64,000 bases of DNA from Aliidiomarina sanyensis (GTDB taxonomy: Bacteria > Pseudomonadota > Gammaproteobacteria > Enterobacterales > Alteromonadaceae), in the NCBI RefSeq assembly GCF_003987175.1, contig NZ_PIPM01000009.1, positions 1 through 64,000 on the forward strand, given 5' to 3'. Of the stretch, positions 16,415 to 25,314 are shown one piece after another. The position numbers and the translations under genes are program-made. How positions within the stretch are numbered: position 1 is the first letter of the stretch; each line of letters opens with the position of its first letter. The notes under the pieces are model-generated. The model worked only from the letters and a program-made list of their open reading frames with translations, made no database searches and was not told where the DNA came from.

Positions 16415-18832
16415 ATGAAAAAACTGTTTCTTTCATTGGCCATTACGTCGGTACTCGGCCTCGCCGCATGTACACCGGATGGCGATCAAGCTCCTAGCTC
16501 GGAAACCGGAAGTAATATTCCTGCGACGCGGGTAGCCTTTGACCCGGGTGCCGGTAATGTTCCGGTTCCAAGCGATATTTTATTGGCCGGAACGACTGAT
16601 GGAACATTGAATATCCCAGTGCCCGATCCAACTGACTTCAGTAACCCACAAAACGCATTGAATGGCCTTGATGGTTGGTCTACAGCGATGCCACTTACCT
16701 TCGGCTTCACGCTCGCGCGCGATGAAGACGGGAATTCGATTGGGATCAACGGTGGCTCGGTTACAGCTGAGGGTTCTGTTCGTGTATTCAAGGTGGTGAT
16801 GGGTGGCGATGTGAGCGATCCAGATTGTGCAACCCAGCCAGCGGGTACGGCGTGTAAGTTTGTTGAAGAGCTTCAGCACGGCGTCGATTTCACCGTGGCA
16901 TTTAGTGGTGGCCAAGTGCAGGTCATCCCGCTGCGTCCGTATCAACCGAAGACGGGTTATATTGCAGCGTTAACCGACAACATTCGCGACGATTTGAATC
17001 GTCCAGTGCAGCCTTCGACGACTTACTACCTGTTAAGTAAGCCGCTGGCCACGGATCCAATCGGTGGTGCCCAAGAGCAAGCCTTGCAGGGGATCATCAA
17101 CAGTCATCAGGCCGTTCTCGCTCAAGGTGGCGTGAATACAGGCTCATTGATTTATACTTCTGGCTTCACGACGCAGTCTGTGGGTGATGTCTTGGGTGTG
17201 GTAAAACAGTTAATGCTAACCCCTGAGCTTCGTCCGCAACTAAATGCTGAGCCGACTGGGTTAACGGCAGCAAACTTGCTTGGGATTCCACCAAGTACGT
17301 CACCAACGTTCTTGATTGCAAATTCCGCAGATATTTATGGTGGTGAAGTAAGCTTGCCATACTTTAGTCCGATTCCAACGGAAGACAATCCCACGGCGCC
17401 TCTGACAGGCCGCTGGGAAGCAGGCTTTGTCAGCCCAGCAACCATCTTGATTGCATTGCAATCGAATGCAATCACAGTAGAAGAATTGGTCGGCCTTGGT
17501 CTGGATCCAGCCCTATTGGCTAATCCGGCATCGCTTGCTGGCCAAATTCCTTACGAGGCAGCAGCGGGCACCGTGCTTGAAGAGCGCGACCGTTTCCGGC
17601 ATTTGACGAAATTCAACCCAATTCCGCGTCCGCGGACGATTGCCGATGTTCCACATTGGATGTCTGTACCGAATGTAGCGAATGCGAACATTGTCCGTGC
17701 AGCGAATGGAATGGAACCATTGGTCATGCCTGAGGGTGGTTGGCCAGTCGTGATCTTCCAGCACGGTATTACTGGGCAGAAAGAGAACTTCTTGGCAATT
17801 GCAGGAACACTGGCGGTCTTTGGTCATGCAGCGGTTGCGATCGACCATCCATTGCATGGGGAGCGCGGCTTCACGATAACGGACGAGGAAGGCAACGTCG
17901 TTGCGAATATCAATGCAACAACGGGCTCACCAACGAGTTATCTGAACCTAGGCAGCTTGCTGACAGCGCGTGATAATTTGCGTCAGTCCAGTTCAGATCT
18001 GATGGGTCTGCGTTTGGGCCTTAACTTCTCAAATGTCGCTGGCACGATAATTAATCCAACGGATGTGAAGTTCATTGGTCACTCTCTGGGTGCCATTGCA
18101 GGAACAAACTTCCTTGCAGCTGCGAATACACCGTTAACAGGTGATTTGGCTTCCGCGCAGGGCTTGTTCCAGACTCGCGCTGCGGCATTGGGTATGCCAG
18201 GCGGTGGCCTTGCTCCATTCTTAGTGGCTTCAGAGCGCTTTGGACCCGTCATTGGTGGCTCGATTGCATTCCAATCGTTCAGCTACTTCCGTGACTACGC
18301 AATTCAAGAAGCCGTGTCATCAGGTATCGATCCGCAATCACCTCAGTTTGAAGCTTTCTTGCCTCAGGCATTCGTCCAGTTCTATCAGGGCGGAGTTGCG
18401 ACATCAGCGCAACAAGCAGAGCTGCAAGCGACTCTTGCGCAGTTCCAGTTTGCTGCTCAAACCGCGGTTGATTCAGGGGACCCGATTAACTATGCAGCAC
18501 AGTTGCGGGCGACTGAAACTCCGATTTATCTGATTCAGGCCAATGGTGATAAAGTGGTTCCAAACAGCACCCCACATCCATTGGGTGGAACAGAGCCACT
18601 GATCCGCGCGCTCGGATTGCCATCTGTGAGTGGTCCGACGCAAAGCGAAGATCCAATCAGTGCAGCCGTTCGTTATGTTGGAGCAGGTCATAGCTCTCTG
18701 TTGAACCCGGCGGACGCTGATGCAGATCCTGACACAGCGGCAGCTATTACCACGGATATGCAGCAATCAATTGCACTTTACTTCGAAACAATGCAGCGTT
18801 TGTTGCAAGTGAACCCTGATCTGGTTCAATAG
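16415..18832 (+). CDS. VolA/Pla-1-type lipoprotein lipase
   Basis: An 805-residue lipoprotein (lipobox LAAC, Cys 19) of the family that includes Vibrio VolA and Pla-1/Cef lipases, enzymes that cleave lysophospholipids or other lipids at the cell surface. The N-terminal ~300 residues form the family-specific domain that begins FDPGAGNVPVPSDILL. An alpha/beta-hydrolase core follows with the oxyanion region VIFQHGITGQKEN, the nucleophile elbow GHSLG (Ser near 556), and a late GAGHSSLL with the likely catalytic His. A good ribosome-binding site (GGGGAT) precedes the ATG. Single-gene unit with its own promoter and terminator. The substrate is inferred from the family. Confidence 0.88.
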   Translation: MKKLFLSLAITSVLGLAACTPDGDQAPSSETGSNIPATRVAFDPGAGNVPVPSDILLAGTTDGTLNIPVPDPTDFSNPQNALNGLDGWSTAMPLTFGFTLARDEDGNSIGINGGSVTAEGSVRVFKVVMGGDVSDPDCATQPAGTACKFVEELQHGVDFTVAFSGGQVQVIPLRPYQPKTGYIAALTDNIRDDLNRPVQPSTTYYLLSKPLATDPIGGAQEQALQGIINSHQAVLAQGGVNTGSLIYTSGFTTQSVGDVLGVVKQLMLTPELRPQLNAEPTGLTAANLLGIPPSTSPTFLIANSADIYGGEVSLPYFSPIPTEDNPTAPLTGRWEAGFVSPATILIALQSNAITVEELVGLGLDPALLANPASLAGQIPYEAAAGTVLEERDRFRHLTKFNPIPRPRTIADVPHWMSVPNVANANIVRAANGMEPLVMPEGGWPVVIFQHGITGQKENFLAIAGTLAVFGHAAVAIDHPLHGERGFTITDEEGNVVANINATTGSPTSYLNLGSLLTARDNLRQSSSDLMGLRLGLNFSNVAGTIINPTDVKFIGHSLGAIAGTNFLAAANTPLTGDLASAQGLFQTRAAALGMPGGGLAPFLVASERFGPVIGGSIAFQSFSYFRDYAIQEAVSSGIDPQSPQFEAFLPQAFVQFYQGGVATSAQQAELQATLAQFQFAAQTAVDSGDPINYAAQLRATETPIYLIQANGDKVVPNSTPHPLGGTEPLIRALGLPSVSGPTQSEDPISAAVRYVGAGHSSLLNPADADADPDTAAAITTDMQQSIALYFETMQRLLQVNPDLVQ

Positions 18833-18862
18833 TCAGCGAATCGGTTTTGAGGAAAATCAGAG

Positions 18863-18888
18863 AGGCCAGCGTATAAGCTGGCCTTTTT
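18863..18888 (+). terminator. Terminator behind the lipase gene
   Basis: Perfect 8-bp stem AGGCCAGC / GCTGGCCT with a 6-base loop, running directly into a T tract, 31 bp past the stop codon. Confidence 0.93.
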
Positions 18889-18977
18889 ATTTGCTCACGG
18901 ACCCATCATAATGCTTTGAACAGTGCTTTCACTGTGCCCGTCTACTTGGGAAGCAAGTTGTATTAGAGGAGATAAAT

Positions 18978-19988
18978 ATGCTCGAAGCGCTCATGGAATA
19001 TGGTGTGTTTCTTATCAAAACCATCACGATTGTTGCTGCAATCGTATTCGTCATCGCAACCATAATGAATGCGGCTCAACGACAGAAAGAAAGTAAAGGC
19101 GAGCTAAAGATTGAGAATATGAGTGATGATTTCCGAGAAACGCAAAAAGAAATTCGTCTGAGCTTGTTACGCGGTAAAGCCCGCAAGCTCGCTGAGAAAG
19201 AGGCAAAGAAGGAAAAGTCGGTCGATGCTTTTGAGCAACGCAGCTTTGTCATTGATTTCAAAGGATCGATGGACGCGCGCGAAGTTGAATCACTGCGTCG
19301 CGAGGTGACGGCTATTCTAACGATTGCCGACCCGAAGAAAGACCAGGTCGTGGTCCGTTTGGAAAGCCCAGGTGGCGTTGTCCATGGGTATGGTCTTGCT
19401 GCTGCGCAGCTGAAGCGTTTACGAGATGCTGGGATTGATGTCACGATAGCCGTTGATAAAGTTGCGGCGAGTGGCGGGTATATGATGGCGTGCCTCGGGA
19501 GTCAGGTTGTCGCGGCACCGTTTGCGGTCGTTGGTTCAATTGGAGTATTGGCTCAATTACCTAATTTTCATCGCCTGTTGAAAAAGAACGATATCGACTT
19601 CGAATTGATTACAGCGGGTGAGTATAAGCGAACGCTGACCGTATTCGGCGAAAATACTGAGAAGGGGCGCAAGAAATTCCAAGAGGATATTTCGGATATT
19701 CATTTGCTTTTCAAAGATTTCGTTGCTGAGAATCGGCCGAGCTTAGATATAGAAAAGGTGGCGACTGGAGAGGTCTGGTTTGGCAAACGCGCGCTTGAAC
19801 GAGGTCTCATTGATAAAATACAAACCAGCGATGATCTTTTGCTTGAGCTCGCGAAAGATCGCGAAATTTTTAAGGTGTGTTATAAGCCAAAAGTAAAACT
19901 AGCAGATAAGTTAGCGCATTCAGGGCAAGCGATGATGGACCGAATGGTGATGGATTGGCTTCAACGCGTTCAATTCTGGCGTTTCTAA
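18978..19988 (+). CDS. sohB: SohB inner-membrane peptidase (S49)
   Basis: A 336-residue membrane-bound serine protease of the S49 (signal peptide peptidase-like) family. An N-terminal helix (about 10-31) anchors it. A charged linker follows (35-88), then the protease domain with LESPGGVVHGYG, the nucleophile in KVAASGGYM (S165) and the general-base Lys in AGEYKRTLTVFG (K217). The Lys-rich linker and the GENTEKGRKKFQ stretch are characteristic of SohB rather than SppA. AGAGGAGAT precedes the ATG. It is a single gene; a striking palindrome lies behind it. Confidence 0.96.
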   Translation: MLEALMEYGVFLIKTITIVAAIVFVIATIMNAAQRQKESKGELKIENMSDDFRETQKEIRLSLLRGKARKLAEKEAKKEKSVDAFEQRSFVIDFKGSMDAREVESLRREVTAILTIADPKKDQVVVRLESPGGVVHGYGLAAAQLKRLRDAGIDVTIAVDKVAASGGYMMACLGSQVVAAPFAVVGSIGVLAQLPNFHRLLKKNDIDFELITAGEYKRTLTVFGENTEKGRKKFQEDISDIHLLFKDFVAENRPSLDIEKVATGEVWFGKRALERGLIDKIQTSDDLLLELAKDREIFKVCYKPKVKLADKLAHSGQAMMDRMVMDWLQRVQFWRF

Positions 19989-20027
19989 GCTTTCGAAACG
20001 ACTTCAAATAAAAAGCTTGTCCGGTTT

Positions 20028-20073
20028 TGAAATGCCCCCAGTCATTGGATATCCCATGACTGGGGGCATTTCA
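20028..20073. repeat. 46-bp near-perfect palindrome between convergent genes
   Basis: TGAAATGCCCCCAGTCAT (20028-20045) pairs perfectly with 20056-20073, and the 10-bp centre contains GGATATCC, so only one T/C mismatch interrupts it. It lies between the stops of sohB (+) and the symporter gene (-). No long T tract follows on either side, so if it ends transcription it is an atypical bidirectional terminator. It could also be a cruciform or a protein-binding site. Confidence 0.85.
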
Positions 20074-20106
20074 GTTTGTCAGTATATTGTTTTGTTCGTG
20101 CCAGCC

Positions 20107-21465
20107 TTAGGATGGCGGTTGTTTCATCTCGTTTGTGGCAGCTTGAGCGTCCGAAGTCACGCTCTGCCCTCCGATCACCGAGCCATCGTTACCGGCTTCG
20201 GGATCGTTGTAAATGGATTCGTCGAACTGCCCCTCTGATTTCCCAATCACGGTTGTGACCATTGCATCACCGGTGATATTGACTGCAGTACGCGTCATGT
20301 CGAGGAGTCGATCGATACCCATAATGAGTGCGATAGCATCAATTGGTAAGCCAACTTGCTGGAGAACCATGGCGAGCATGATCAGACCAACACCCGGAAC
20401 ACCCGCGGTGCCGATCGAAGCGAGGGTCGCCGTTAAGATAACCATCAGGTAGTCGGTAAAGCTTAAATCAACGCCATAGAGCTGCGCGATAAAGACCGTG
20501 GCAACACCCTGCATGATGGCTGTCCCATCCATATTGATGGTAGCACCAAGAGGCACGGTAAAAGAACTCACACTATTATTGACGCCTAAACGCTTTGTCG
20601 TCGTGCGGAGGGTTACCGGAATGGATGCATTGGAGCTCGAGATACTAAATGCAAAAATTTGATTGCTAAACATTTTACGAATGAAAACAATCGGGTTGAG
20701 ACGTGTAAGAAGCTTGAGAAGTAATGGGTAAACCACGAAACCATGCACTAATAGCAAGAGGAGGACTGTGAGGAAGTACTTGAGCAAATCACCGAGTAAT
20801 TCGCCAAAGCCCAAATTTGCGAAGGTTCGCGCAAGTAACGCAAAGACACCATAAGGGGCGACTTTCATGAGAATCATGACAAGCTTCATGATGACTTCAT
20901 TCACGTCTTCAAAGAACCCTTTCAGACGATCACCGGCTTTGCCAGTTAAAGCCATCGCAATACCAAATAACAACGCGAAAACAATGATTTGTAGCATATT
21001 GCCTTCGGCCATCGCGTTGATTGGATTCCGTGGAACCATATCAATCACAACATCGACAAAGCTCGGTGCCTCAGCGACACTCACGCTCTCGTCGAAACTG
21101 TCGGCAAATGCCGCATTACTTCCCGGTTTAACAATGGTTGCAACCGTGAGCGCAATTGAGATTGCAATACAGGTTGTTACCAGATAGAGCACCAAGGCCT
21201 TTCCGCCGAGTCGCCCGAGTTTACTAGGGTCACTCAGTTGGCAAGTGCCTACAATCAATGACACAAAGACGAGTGGAACCACTAACATCATCAGGGAGGT
21301 GATGAAAAACTCACCGACGATTCGTAATATTCCATCGACAACGAGTCCGTGGAATAAGGGAGTTGCCTCTGGCGAACTCCATAAATTAAACAGGATACCG
21401 GCGATAATGCCGGTAAACATCCCGAGGACAATTTTGCCCGTGAGGCCCAGCTTCTTTTCACTCAT
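20107..21465 (-). CDS. Dicarboxylate/glutamate:cation symporter (DAACS family)
   Basis: A 452-residue transporter of the GltP/DctA/GltPh type, importing dicarboxylic amino acids or C4-dicarboxylates with Na+ or H+. Eight helices and two re-entrant hairpins are expected. The signatures are FSISSSNASIPVT (serine-rich hairpin 1), INMDGTA in helix 7, SIGTAGVPGVG in hairpin 2, and DRLLDMTRTAVNITGDA in helix 8. R in MTRTAVN at the substrate site is usual in glutamate/aspartate carriers, so an amino-acid substrate is likely. The C-terminal ~35 residues are a polar extension. It has no operon partner. Confidence 0.93.
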   Translation of the reverse strand: MSEKKLGLTGKIVLGMFTGIIAGILFNLWSSPEATPLFHGLVVDGILRIVGEFFITSLMMLVVPLVFVSLIVGTCQLSDPSKLGRLGGKALVLYLVTTCIAISIALTVATIVKPGSNAAFADSFDESVSVAEAPSFVDVVIDMVPRNPINAMAEGNMLQIIVFALLFGIAMALTGKAGDRLKGFFEDVNEVIMKLVMILMKVAPYGVFALLARTFANLGFGELLGDLLKYFLTVLLLLLVHGFVVYPLLLKLLTRLNPIVFIRKMFSNQIFAFSISSSNASIPVTLRTTTKRLGVNNSVSSFTVPLGATINMDGTAIMQGVATVFIAQLYGVDLSFTDYLMVILTATLASIGTAGVPGVGLIMLAMVLQQVGLPIDAIALIMGIDRLLDMTRTAVNITGDAMVTTVIGKSEGQFDESIYNDPEAGNDGSVIGGQSVTSDAQAATNEMKQPPS

Positions 21466-21550
21466 GCGTGCTTACCCACGTATTGTTGTAATAATGAACC
21501 CGCTAAGGTTATCAGACGTGAAGCAATTCCCATAGTCTGACCATTCCACC

Positions 21551-21586
21551 AAATAAAAAAAGAGGAGCAGTGTGCTCCTCTTTTGC
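21551..21586 (-). terminator. Terminator of the Yip1 gene (probably bidirectional)
   Basis: An AAAGAGGAGC/GCTCCTCTTT stem with a short loop is followed on the minus strand by a long T run (TTTTTTTATTT). It sits 37 bp past the Yip1 stop. Since As and Ts flank both sides, it could also work in the other direction. Confidence 0.88.
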
Positions 21587-21622
21587 TCGATTCATCTCTG
21601 TGAACGATAGAAACCGATAATT

Positions 21623-22222
21623 TTAGCCAACAAACGTTGGTGCAAAGCCATTGGTCCATGCAATCACGGTTGCGGTCATTAAGCAGACCATAAGAATCAG
21701 CCCTGCGGTGACTACGGAGCTTGCATAAATGAAACCGCGTTCCTCTGGAATGTGCATTAGAATCGGTACGCCCGCGTACAGCAAATAAACTGAGTAAGCC
21801 ACGCCGGCGAGGAAGACCATCGAGACGAACCAAAGCTCAGGATACAATGCGGCGATGCCCGACATCATAACGGGTGTCGCTGTGTACGCTGCCAATTCAA
21901 TTGACTGCGTAAAGGTTGGGGTAGCGCCGAATGTTTTTGCCATCCAATGTACGAGGTAAGCAAGTGCCAAAACACCGCCAATGAGTCCAACGTACATTGC
22001 GCCCGCCATCATGAGCGCGCTCCCTTGTGTCATGTAAATGCTCTCGCGAGCGCCAATACTCCATCCAATGTGCGCCGACGCGAAGTAGGCAGCAATGCAT
22101 GGAATCAGTGCGACGATAAGGATGTGGGACAGGGAAAATCGTAAACTCTCATGTCGTTGGTCGATGGTTTTCCATTCTTCTACCGGATGAGCGTAGAGAC
22201 CCCAGATATGATTTAGTATCAT
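21623..22222 (-). CDS. Yip1 family membrane protein
   Basis: A 199-residue integral membrane protein with five to six hydrophobic segments. It has the Yip1 start NHIWGLYAHPVEEWKTI, where an N-terminal cytoplasmic segment precedes the first helix, and the later YTATPVMMSGIAALYPELW block typical of bacterial YIP1-domain proteins. The function of bacterial members is not known. Single gene with its own terminator, divergent from miaE. Confidence 0.85.
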   Translation of the reverse strand: MILNHIWGLYAHPVEEWKTIDQRHESLRFSLSHILIVALIPCIAAYFASAHIGWSIGARESIYMTQGSALMMAGAMYVGLIGGVLALAYLVHWMAKTFGATPTFTQSIELAAYTATPVMMSGIAALYPELWFVSMVFLAGVAYSVYLLYAGVPILMHIPEERGFIYASSVVTAGLILMVCLMTATVIAWTNGFAPTFVG

Positions 22223-22323
22223 GTAAAACTCCTTGAAGCCGCAGCTCCTAAAACCCTAAAAACCACAACGGTGGTGGGACCATTATAGGTTGAGAATTCG
22301 AGGTGAAATCAAGAATGAAAGGT

Positions 22324-22344
22324 TCTGAACAATTTCTGTTCAGA
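22324..22344. promoter_or_regulatory. Operator-like inverted repeat upstream of miaE
   Basis: TCTGAACA and TGTTCAGA form a perfect 8-bp inverted repeat with a 5-bp spacer, 28 bp ahead of the miaE start codon and beside a possible -10 hexamer (TTATAA, 22354-22359). It looks like a dimeric regulator site; no regulator can be named. Confidence 0.45.
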
Positions 22345-22371
22345 TTATTTTGTTATAAAAGCGTTAATCAT

Positions 22372-23157
22372 ATGAACGAGCAATTACCTGAATCTTATCA
22401 AGTGCTTCTTGAGCCGATCGAGCGCCTTTTAAAGTGTCCGACGCCCAAGGCCTGGATCGACCATGCAGTGCGTCCAGAAAATATCCCACTTATCCTGATC
22501 GACCATTTGCATTGTGAGTTAAAAGCGGCACAGAGTGCAGGGTTACTTTTGCGTCGATATGCCCTCGATAACGAGGCAAAAGAGCAGGTTTTGGACTGGC
22601 TACTTCCCTATGAGGACCGTTTATATCGTCATCAAGTTGGTACCTTCGGGAGTAAGAACAAACATGTGCCTCGAATTCGTTTACGTGGCGCGGAGCCTTG
22701 GCAGGAGCGTTTGGTCGATCGGATGGTCTTGCTCATGAAGGAAGAGTTACATCATTTTGACCAGGTTTTTGACATTCTAGAGGAGCGCTCAATCACGCTG
22801 TTTCCAGTCTCCGCGTCTCGCTATGCAGCACGCATGCTTCGGGACATTCGAGGTGGAGAAAAAACTGGTTTAATTGATAAATTGATTATCGGCGCGATTA
22901 TCGAGGCTCGCTCTTGTGAACGCTTTGCCGCGCTTGCGCCGCATGTTGATGAGTCGTTGGCTCGCTTTTATTTATCGTTACTCCGTTCTGAAGCCCGACA
23001 TTATGAAGATTATCTTGCGTTGGCGCAGCAAGTTGCAGAAGAGGATATTTCTGAGCGCGTGGCGTATTTTTTAGGGCTTGAGAAGACCCTGATCGAGAGC
23101 CCTGACCAGGAACTTCGTTTTCACAGTGGGATTCCTGTGCTGAGCGACGTTGCCTAA
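22372..23157 (+). CDS. miaE: tRNA 2-methylthio-N6-isopentenyladenosine-37 hydroxylase
   Basis: A 261-residue di-iron monooxygenase that hydroxylates the isopentenyl side chain of ms2i6A37 in tRNAs reading UNN codons, using O2. The ferritin-like carboxylate ligands can be seen as E49 in HLHCELKAA, EELHHFDQV (about 124-132), the later EARSCERF and the SEARHYEDY motif. ATG 22372 matches the family's N terminus. An ATG at 22315 (GAGG 11 bases upstream) is a possible alternative that would add 19 atypical residues. Its stop overlaps the convergent lpxH stop. Confidence 0.93.
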   Translation: MNEQLPESYQVLLEPIERLLKCPTPKAWIDHAVRPENIPLILIDHLHCELKAAQSAGLLLRRYALDNEAKEQVLDWLLPYEDRLYRHQVGTFGSKNKHVPRIRLRGAEPWQERLVDRMVLLMKEELHHFDQVFDILEERSITLFPVSASRYAARMLRDIRGGEKTGLIDKLIIGAIIEARSCERFAALAPHVDESLARFYLSLLRSEARHYEDYLALAQQVAEEDISERVAYFLGLEKTLIESPDQELRFHSGIPVLSDVA

Positions 23158-23900
23158 TCTTTGATGAGTGGCTCGCTACGGAGGGTGGTTCCGGACGCAT
23201 CGACATCGAGGATGCTGCCTTGGTCATACCAATCACCTAGCACGATACGAATACCATGCGGATGTTCATGGATATTGGGGCGATGCGTATGCCCATGAAT
23301 CATCTGCACCGTGCCTGTGTCTTGAAACAGCGCGTCGACTGCATGGGGTGTGGCATCATATTTGGCCAATTCCGCTTCCGTCAGAGGCTTGGTCTCTTGA
23401 GAATTTTCGGAATTCCCACTGCTGTTATCCCTCAGAAAGGTGGCAATTTTTCTTCGCAGTGCCAAAGGGAAAGTGCGTGCGATGCTGAGCAGCCATGGAT
23501 GACGGATTATTTTTCGAAAGCGCTGGTAGCTCGTGTCGTCTGTGCACAGAGTGTCACCATGTAAAATCACGGTGGGAACTCCGTACAACTCAATCACCGA
23601 AGGCTCTGGAAGGAGTTCAACACCGGTCTCATCAGAAAATCGTTGTCCGACTAAAAAGTCACGATTCCCGTGAATGAAATAACAAGGGATGCCACTTTGC
23701 GTGAATGATTTAAGCTCGGACTTTATGTGGCGGTGAAATGGCGTTTCGTCATCGTCACCAATCCAATACTCGAACAGGTCACCCAGAATGTAGAGCGCTT
23801 CAGCTGAACGTGCTTCATGGCGTAAAAAGTCCACGAACAGACCCGTAATATCGGGTCTGTCCGCACTCAGGTGTAAGTCCGAAATAAACTTAGTCGTCAC
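23154..23900 (-). CDS. lpxH: UDP-2,3-diacylglucosamine diphosphatase LpxH
   Basis: A 248-residue peripheral membrane metallophosphoesterase that makes lipid X (2,3-diacylglucosamine-1-phosphate) in lipid A synthesis. The motifs are ISDLHL (D8, H10), LGDLFEYWIGDD, HGNRDF, LHGDTLCTDD and HGHTHRP, which together give the two-manganese site. I start at GTG 23900 (protein MTTKFISDLHL) because this is where LpxH proteins begin and it lies 4 bp past the ppiB stop; the frame runs on into ppiB without need. A poly-Ser/Asn insertion near residue 165 (NSSGNSENSQET) is mildly unusual. Confidence 0.95.
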   Translation of the reverse strand: MTTKFISDLHLSADRPDITGLFVDFLRHEARSAEALYILGDLFEYWIGDDDETPFHRHIKSELKSFTQSGIPCYFIHGNRDFLVGQRFSDETGVELLPEPSVIELYGVPTVILHGDTLCTDDTSYQRFRKIIRHPWLLSIARTFPLALRRKIATFLRDNSSGNSENSQETKPLTEAELAKYDATPHAVDALFQDTGTVQMIHGHTHRPNIHEHPHGIRIVLGDWYDQGSILDVDASGTTLRSEPLIKD

Positions 23901-23904
23901 GCGA

Positions 23905-24402
23905 TTACTCGGAGATCGTTGCTTTTTCGATGATGACGTCTTCGACGGGAACATCGGCGTGGTAGCCTGAACGACCGGTTTTTACAACGCGAATCGCATC
24001 GACGGTTTCCATACCGTTCACCACTTCACCGAACACACAGTAACCCCAACCAAATGGATTCGCGCCCGTAAAGTTCAAGCTGTCGTTATCCCGCACATTG
24101 ATAAAGAATTGGGCTGTGGCGGAGTGAGGGTCTTGGGTTCGAGCCATCGCGATGGTGCCGCGTGCATTCGCTACGCCGTTGTCTGCTTCGTTCTTTATTG
24201 GAGCGCGAGTTTTCTTTTGCTCCATTCCAGGTTCAAAGCCACCACCTTGAATCATAAAGCCATCAATGACGCGATGAAAAATAGTGTTGTCGTAAAAACC
24301 ATCGCGAACGTATTGAACAAAGTTGGCGACCGTTTCAGGTGCTTTATCGGCAAACAAAGTGAGTTCAATCTCACCGTGGTTTGTGTAAAAGGTCACATTC
24401 AT
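23905..24402 (-). CDS. ppiB: Cytoplasmic peptidyl-prolyl cis-trans isomerase B
   Basis: A 165-residue cyclophilin that catalyses proline isomerisation during folding. It has no signal peptide. The catalytic core [13 protein letters not shown] (with Arg and Phe of the active site), [19 protein letters not shown] and [16 protein letters not shown] are conserved. Upstream of lpxH in the same operon, as in many gammaproteobacteria, where the cysS gene stands on the opposite strand beyond. Confidence 0.97.
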   Translation of the reverse strand: MNVTFYTNHGEIELTLFADKAPETVANFVQYVRDGFYDNTIFHRVIDGFMIQGGGFEPGMEQKKTRAPIKNEADNGVANARGTIAMARTQDPHSATAQFFINVRDNDSLNFTGANPFGWGYCVFGEVVNGMETVDAIRVVKTGRSGYHADVPVEDVIIEKATISE

Positions 24403-24476
24403 AAGATTTTTTACTCATATTTTCGGGAAAAACAGGTCCGTTATTCTATCGGATCTCAGTCCACATCGAAATGCTT

Positions 24477-25241
24477 TCAGGGCGCTTCATATTCTGCGTG
24501 AAGATCAGCCAGAATGGGCGCTATCCATTCCCATGCTTCATCGACACTATCGACCATGTGATACAGGGCAAGATCTTTCTCATCGATCATTCCCGTTCGC
24601 GCGAGGTGTTTCACATTCAGTAGGCGGTCCCAAAATTGTTTTCCGTATACGAAAATCGGGATTCGAGGCATTTTGCCTGTTTGAATCAACGTGAGGGTTT
24701 CAAACAGTTCATCAAGGGTTCCAAAACCACCAGGGAACACAATCAGTGCCCGAGCACGTTTTAAAAAGTGCATTTTGCGCAAAGCAAAATACTGAAATTC
24801 AATACTGTGTTTTGCTGCGATAAACGGGTTTAATCGCTGTTCGCGAGGAATGACAATATTTAATCCAATGCTGTTGTGGCCCGCATCATAGGCCCCTCGG
24901 CTTGCGGCTTCCATAATACCGGGGCCACCGCCAGTTATAAGCCGTGTGTGGATCATCTGATTGGACTCAATGTACGCGCCAATTCGTTTTGAAATCTCGC
25001 GGGCATCGGCATAATACTGCGCCATGTCGAGGCATGGATCCGTATTTGTGCAATCACTCGGATCAGGAATCCGTGCGCTACCGAATATAGAAATTGTGTG
25101 TTTTACATTTTCGGTATTGAAGGTCTTTTCGGCGGTCATCCATTCGCCGGATAGGTGCTCGGCATGGGTGCGTTCAAAGGATTCGACGCTCTCGGTTAAA
25201 TGCATTTTTGAGAGGGGTAAATCCCCATTTGATTTTGCCAT
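24477..25241 (-). CDS. LOG/TIGR00730 family Rossmann-fold protein
   Basis: A 254-residue protein with the LYSINE-decarboxylase-like LOG fold: ISIFGSARIP, TGGGPGIMEAASRGAYDAG and the PGGFGTLDELFETLTLIQTGK motif. Family members with these motifs act as nucleotide 5'-monophosphate ribohydrolases (cytokinin-activating type in plants, PpnN type in E. coli). The N-terminal ~50 residues are an extension as in the longer bacterial members. The substrate is inferred only by family. Divergent from cysS with 73 bp between starts. Confidence 0.88.
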   Translation of the reverse strand: MAKSNGDLPLSKMHLTESVESFERTHAEHLSGEWMTAEKTFNTENVKHTISIFGSARIPDPSDCTNTDPCLDMAQYYADAREISKRIGAYIESNQMIHTRLITGGGPGIMEAASRGAYDAGHNSIGLNIVIPREQRLNPFIAAKHSIEFQYFALRKMHFLKRARALIVFPGGFGTLDELFETLTLIQTGKMPRIPIFVYGKQFWDRLLNVKHLARTGMIDEKDLALYHMVDSVDEAWEWIAPILADLHAEYEAP

Positions 25242-25314
25242 GTGAGTTCCTCGTTTCCGCGTAAAGTGCTAGTATACTCGCTTTCATTCGGTTCCGAACA
25301 GAGATAGATATCCT

